A stretch of DNA of 64,000 nucleotides. Origin: Mesobacillus maritimus. GTDB lineage: Bacteria > Bacillota > Bacilli > Bacillales > Cytobacillaceae. The position numbers were made by a program, and so were the translations under genes. Of the stretch, positions 62,169-64,000 are shown in pieces. The number at the start of each line of letters is the position of its first letter. The stretch's first letter is position 1. Under the pieces are notes generated by a model, which was not told the origin of the DNA, searched no databases, and saw only the letters and a list, made by a program, of their open reading frames with translations. The DNA is taken from positions 1 through 64,000 of the forward strand of contig NZ_JACWFH010000020.1 in the NCBI RefSeq assembly GCF_019749255.1. Reading direction: 5' to 3'.

Positions 62169-63086
62169 ATGTCAGAGGTTATCCTGAAAGCAACCAATGT
62201 TTCTAAACTATATGGCAAACACAAAGCACTTGATAAAGTATCAATTGAAATACAACGAGGAATGATTTATGGCCTCATCGGGGAAAATGGCGCGGGAAAA
62301 TCGACCTTCATGCGCACCATCATGGGGCTCATTTCCTTCAATGAGGGTGAGATCGAATTGTTTGGCGAAACGGGCGTGAGGGGCTTGCAACAATCACGAA
62401 GAAAAATGGGGCAATCCATTGAAACTCCAGCTCTTTATCCTGAATTAACAGCACGAGAAAATTTACGAGTACAAGCGGCCAACGGAGGTGTAGGCAACCG
62501 GGAAATTGAGAGTCTTCTTCAGCTAATGAACCTAAAGGATACCGGTAAAAAGAAAGTGAAAAACTTCTCTCTCGGCATGCGTCAACGTTTGGCGATTGCC
62601 TGCACGCTTATCACGAACCCCGAGTTTTTAATTTTAGATGAACCAACGAACGGGTTAGATCCTGCAGGAATTGTGGAAATGCGTGAAATCATTGTGCGAT
62701 TAGTCAAAGAACGGGGAATGACTGTCCTGCTTTCTAGTCACTTGCTTGATGAGCTATCACAAGTTGCTACTCATTATGGAATTTTGCATGATGGAAAACT
62801 TATCCGTGAACTTTCAAAAGAAGAGCTAGCCCGCGAAACAAGACAATACATCGAACTAGAAACAACAGAGGTCCAAAAAGCGGTTGTTGTATTAGATGAA
62901 TTAGGCATCAGAGATTATCAAGTGATCAATGGAACAGACATTCACATTTATGAACGATTAGATGATGTGGCGAAAATCAATCGTTCGTTGGTTTTAGCAG
63001 AGGTAAACGTACTTCGAATCGGGACAACTAGACAAAAACTTGAAGACTTTTTCTTACAATTAACAGGGGGAACTTACCGTGCTTAA
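62169..63086 (+). CDS. ABC transporter ATP-binding protein (bacitracin/lantibiotic-type)
   Basis: The 305-residue ATPase has Walker A GENGAGKST, signature FSLGMRQRLAIACTL and Walker B FLILDEPTNGLD, then LSSHLLDELSQ. LGMRQRL signature and the long C-terminal extension are typical of ABC exporters for peptide antibiotics (bcrA/lantibiotic immunity). Its end overlaps the permease start by 8 bases. A response regulator gene follows the permease. AAGGAAG precedes the ATG. Confidence 0.9.
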   Translation: MSEVILKATNVSKLYGKHKALDKVSIEIQRGMIYGLIGENGAGKSTFMRTIMGLISFNEGEIELFGETGVRGLQQSRRKMGQSIETPALYPELTARENLRVQAANGGVGNREIESLLQLMNLKDTGKKKVKNFSLGMRQRLAIACTLITNPEFLILDEPTNGLDPAGIVEMREIIVRLVKERGMTVLLSSHLLDELSQVATHYGILHDGKLIRELSKEELARETRQYIELETTEVQKAVVVLDELGIRDYQVINGTDIHIYERLDDVAKINRSLVLAEVNVLRIGTTRQKLEDFFLQLTGGTYRA

Positions 63087-63858
63087 TCTACTAACAGCTG
63101 AAAAAATCAAATTAATACGAAGTAAAAAACTATGGATTGTGCTTAGCATTTTTGCTTTGTTCCCGATTTATCAAGTTGCCAATAGCCGATTGGCGGTTCA
63201 TTACGGAACAGAACTAAACCAAGCGGTTGATACGGTCATCAATGGGGCGACAGGGGTATTAATGATTGAAAAAAATGGCTTAACGATTTTACTTGTGATG
63301 AGCGCATTTATAAGTTTCTTTATTGGGGAAGAATTTCAACATGGAACGATTCGAAATGCCTTGTCATTAGGAAGGAGCAGGACGCAGTATTATCTATCGA
63401 AATTAGTAGTGGCCTCATCCCTTACGCTCGTGGGTGTCACGCTTTTGACGCTAATTGGAATGATTGGCTATTCAATGGTGTATGGCTTCGGGGAAGTGGC
63501 TGGGATTCGCGATTATGTTCCGTTTGCGATAAAATCGTTTAGTACCCTCTATTTGTTAATTTTGGCTAATGTTTCAATTTATGTGATGATTAGTTTTCTA
63601 ACAAATAGTAGTGGCAGCTCGCTTATTTGGAGTTTTCTCTATACCATTGGAACGGGTTTTGGTGCGGGAATCTTCCAGCAAACTGAGCATTTTAAGCATA
63701 TTACTTTTTGGTTTACAGAAAGTTTCTTGTTTTATTCAAATTTTGCACATCCAGCGGACATCGCCAGATTCCCTGAAATGGCATTGGTGAGTCTGATCAC
63801 CATTTTGCTTACATCTGCGATTGGAATGGTTAAGTTTAACTCAACAGATATCAAATAG
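63079..63858 (+). CDS. ABC transporter permease
   Basis: The 259-residue protein starts with GTG, overlaps the ATPase gene by 8 bases and has about six transmembrane segments with FISFFIGEEFQHGTIRNALSLGRSRTQYYLSK, as in ABC-2 permeases of peptide-antibiotic exporters. It forms a transporter with the ATPase. Substrate unknown. Confidence 0.88.
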   Translation: MLNLLTAEKIKLIRSKKLWIVLSIFALFPIYQVANSRLAVHYGTELNQAVDTVINGATGVLMIEKNGLTILLVMSAFISFFIGEEFQHGTIRNALSLGRSRTQYYLSKLVVASSLTLVGVTLLTLIGMIGYSMVYGFGEVAGIRDYVPFAIKSFSTLYLLILANVSIYVMISFLTNSSGSSLIWSFLYTIGTGFGAGIFQQTEHFKHITFWFTESFLFYSNFAHPADIARFPEMALVSLITILLTSAIGMVKFNSTDIK

Positions 63859-63869
63859 GTGTGGTGATT

Positions 63870-64000
63870 ATGGCAACCATATTAATTATTGAAGATGATA
63901 ATGCAATTCATTCACTAATCAAAGAAACGTTAACTCTACAAGGGTTTCAAACGATAAGTGCCTATTCGGGGACGGAAGGGAAGTTATTGTTTGAACACCA
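63870..64000 (+). CDS. Response regulator (partial, cut by window end)
   Basis: ATG 63870 begins MATILIIEDDNAIHSLIKETL, the start of a receiver domain with the acidic pair. The remainder is outside the window. It follows the ABC permease by 11 bases, so the transporter is probably controlled by an adjacent two-component system. Confidence 0.75.
   Translation, partial: MATILIIEDDNAIHSLIKETLTLQGFQTISAYSGTEGKLLFEH

Overview
The window looks like chromosomal DNA of an endospore-forming Gram-positive bacterium of the Bacillaceae (Bacillus, Neobacillus or Peribacillus type). The supporting signs are a gerAA-gerAC-gerAB spore-germination operon, strong GGAGG-type ribosome binding sites, cre-like (CcpA) and PurR-box-like sites, an mhqO/mhqD-like quinone-stress cluster and AT-rich composition. 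I saw no rRNA or tRNA gene, no CRISPR array and no intact prophage. The species call is inference; no ribosomal marker is present.

Region by region. 1-5 kb: a GNAT acetyltransferase, a broken APH(3')-type kinase gene, a metallo-beta-lactamase-fold hydrolase, a CynX/NimT-type MFS transporter and an unrecognised two-gene module (coiled-coil/helix-turn-helix protein plus a small partner). 5-20.6 kb: a catabolic island that reads as a complete reductive pyrimidine (uracil/thymine) pathway. It holds an aldehyde dehydrogenase, PreT and PreA (dihydropyrimidine dehydrogenase), dihydropyrimidinase, an NCS1 permease, a small unknown protein, a class III omega-aminotransferase, alanine dehydrogenase and an N-carbamoyl-amino-acid hydrolase (beta-ureidopropionase type). 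An ADP-ribosyltransferase-like gene with a cre site sits inside it, and a CoA-transferase preceded by a crotonase gene with an early stop follows. 20.7-31 kb: a decayed Asp23-like gene, a uracil-DNA glycosylase, an MFS drug exporter, an M50 protease, a two-component system with its ABC exporter, and EcsC.

30.8-31.7 kb carries two adjacent minisatellites with exact periods of 53 bp (about 3.7 copies) and 52 bp (12 copies). They precede an 870-residue open reading frame in which a Baeyer-Villiger monooxygenase is fused to an alpha/beta-hydrolase esterase; the junction still contains a ribosome binding site and ATG for the esterase. 34.5-44.4 kb: an aminotransferase, an SDR, a DUF4041/GIY-YIG protein, a P1 peptidase, an aldo-keto reductase and a PurR-box-preceded purT with an OFA-type MFS transporter.

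44.7-46 kb is a compact operon of a MarR regulator, a small Cys-Cys protein and ArsI (C-As lyase); vicinal cysteine pairs occur in all three products. 46-52 kb: membrane proteins, an LCP protein, a degenerate transposase, an enoyl-CoA hydratase and small orphan genes. 51.8-54.4 kb: an mhq-like cluster (ring-cleaving dioxygenase, esterase, WrbA-type quinone reductase) preceded by MhqR-like operator sequences. 54.4-58.2 kb: the germination receptor operon. 58.5-64 kb: an M20 amidohydrolase, a divergent LysR/DMT transporter pair, and an ABC transporter followed by a response regulator cut by the window end.

A recurring theme is gene decay or remodelling: in-frame stops (APH, crotonase), homopolymer frameshifts (Asp23-like gene), gene fusion (monooxygenase-esterase), and a mobile-looking palindrome of 43 bp that lies inside a transposase remnant and also forms the C-terminal codons and stop of gerAB.
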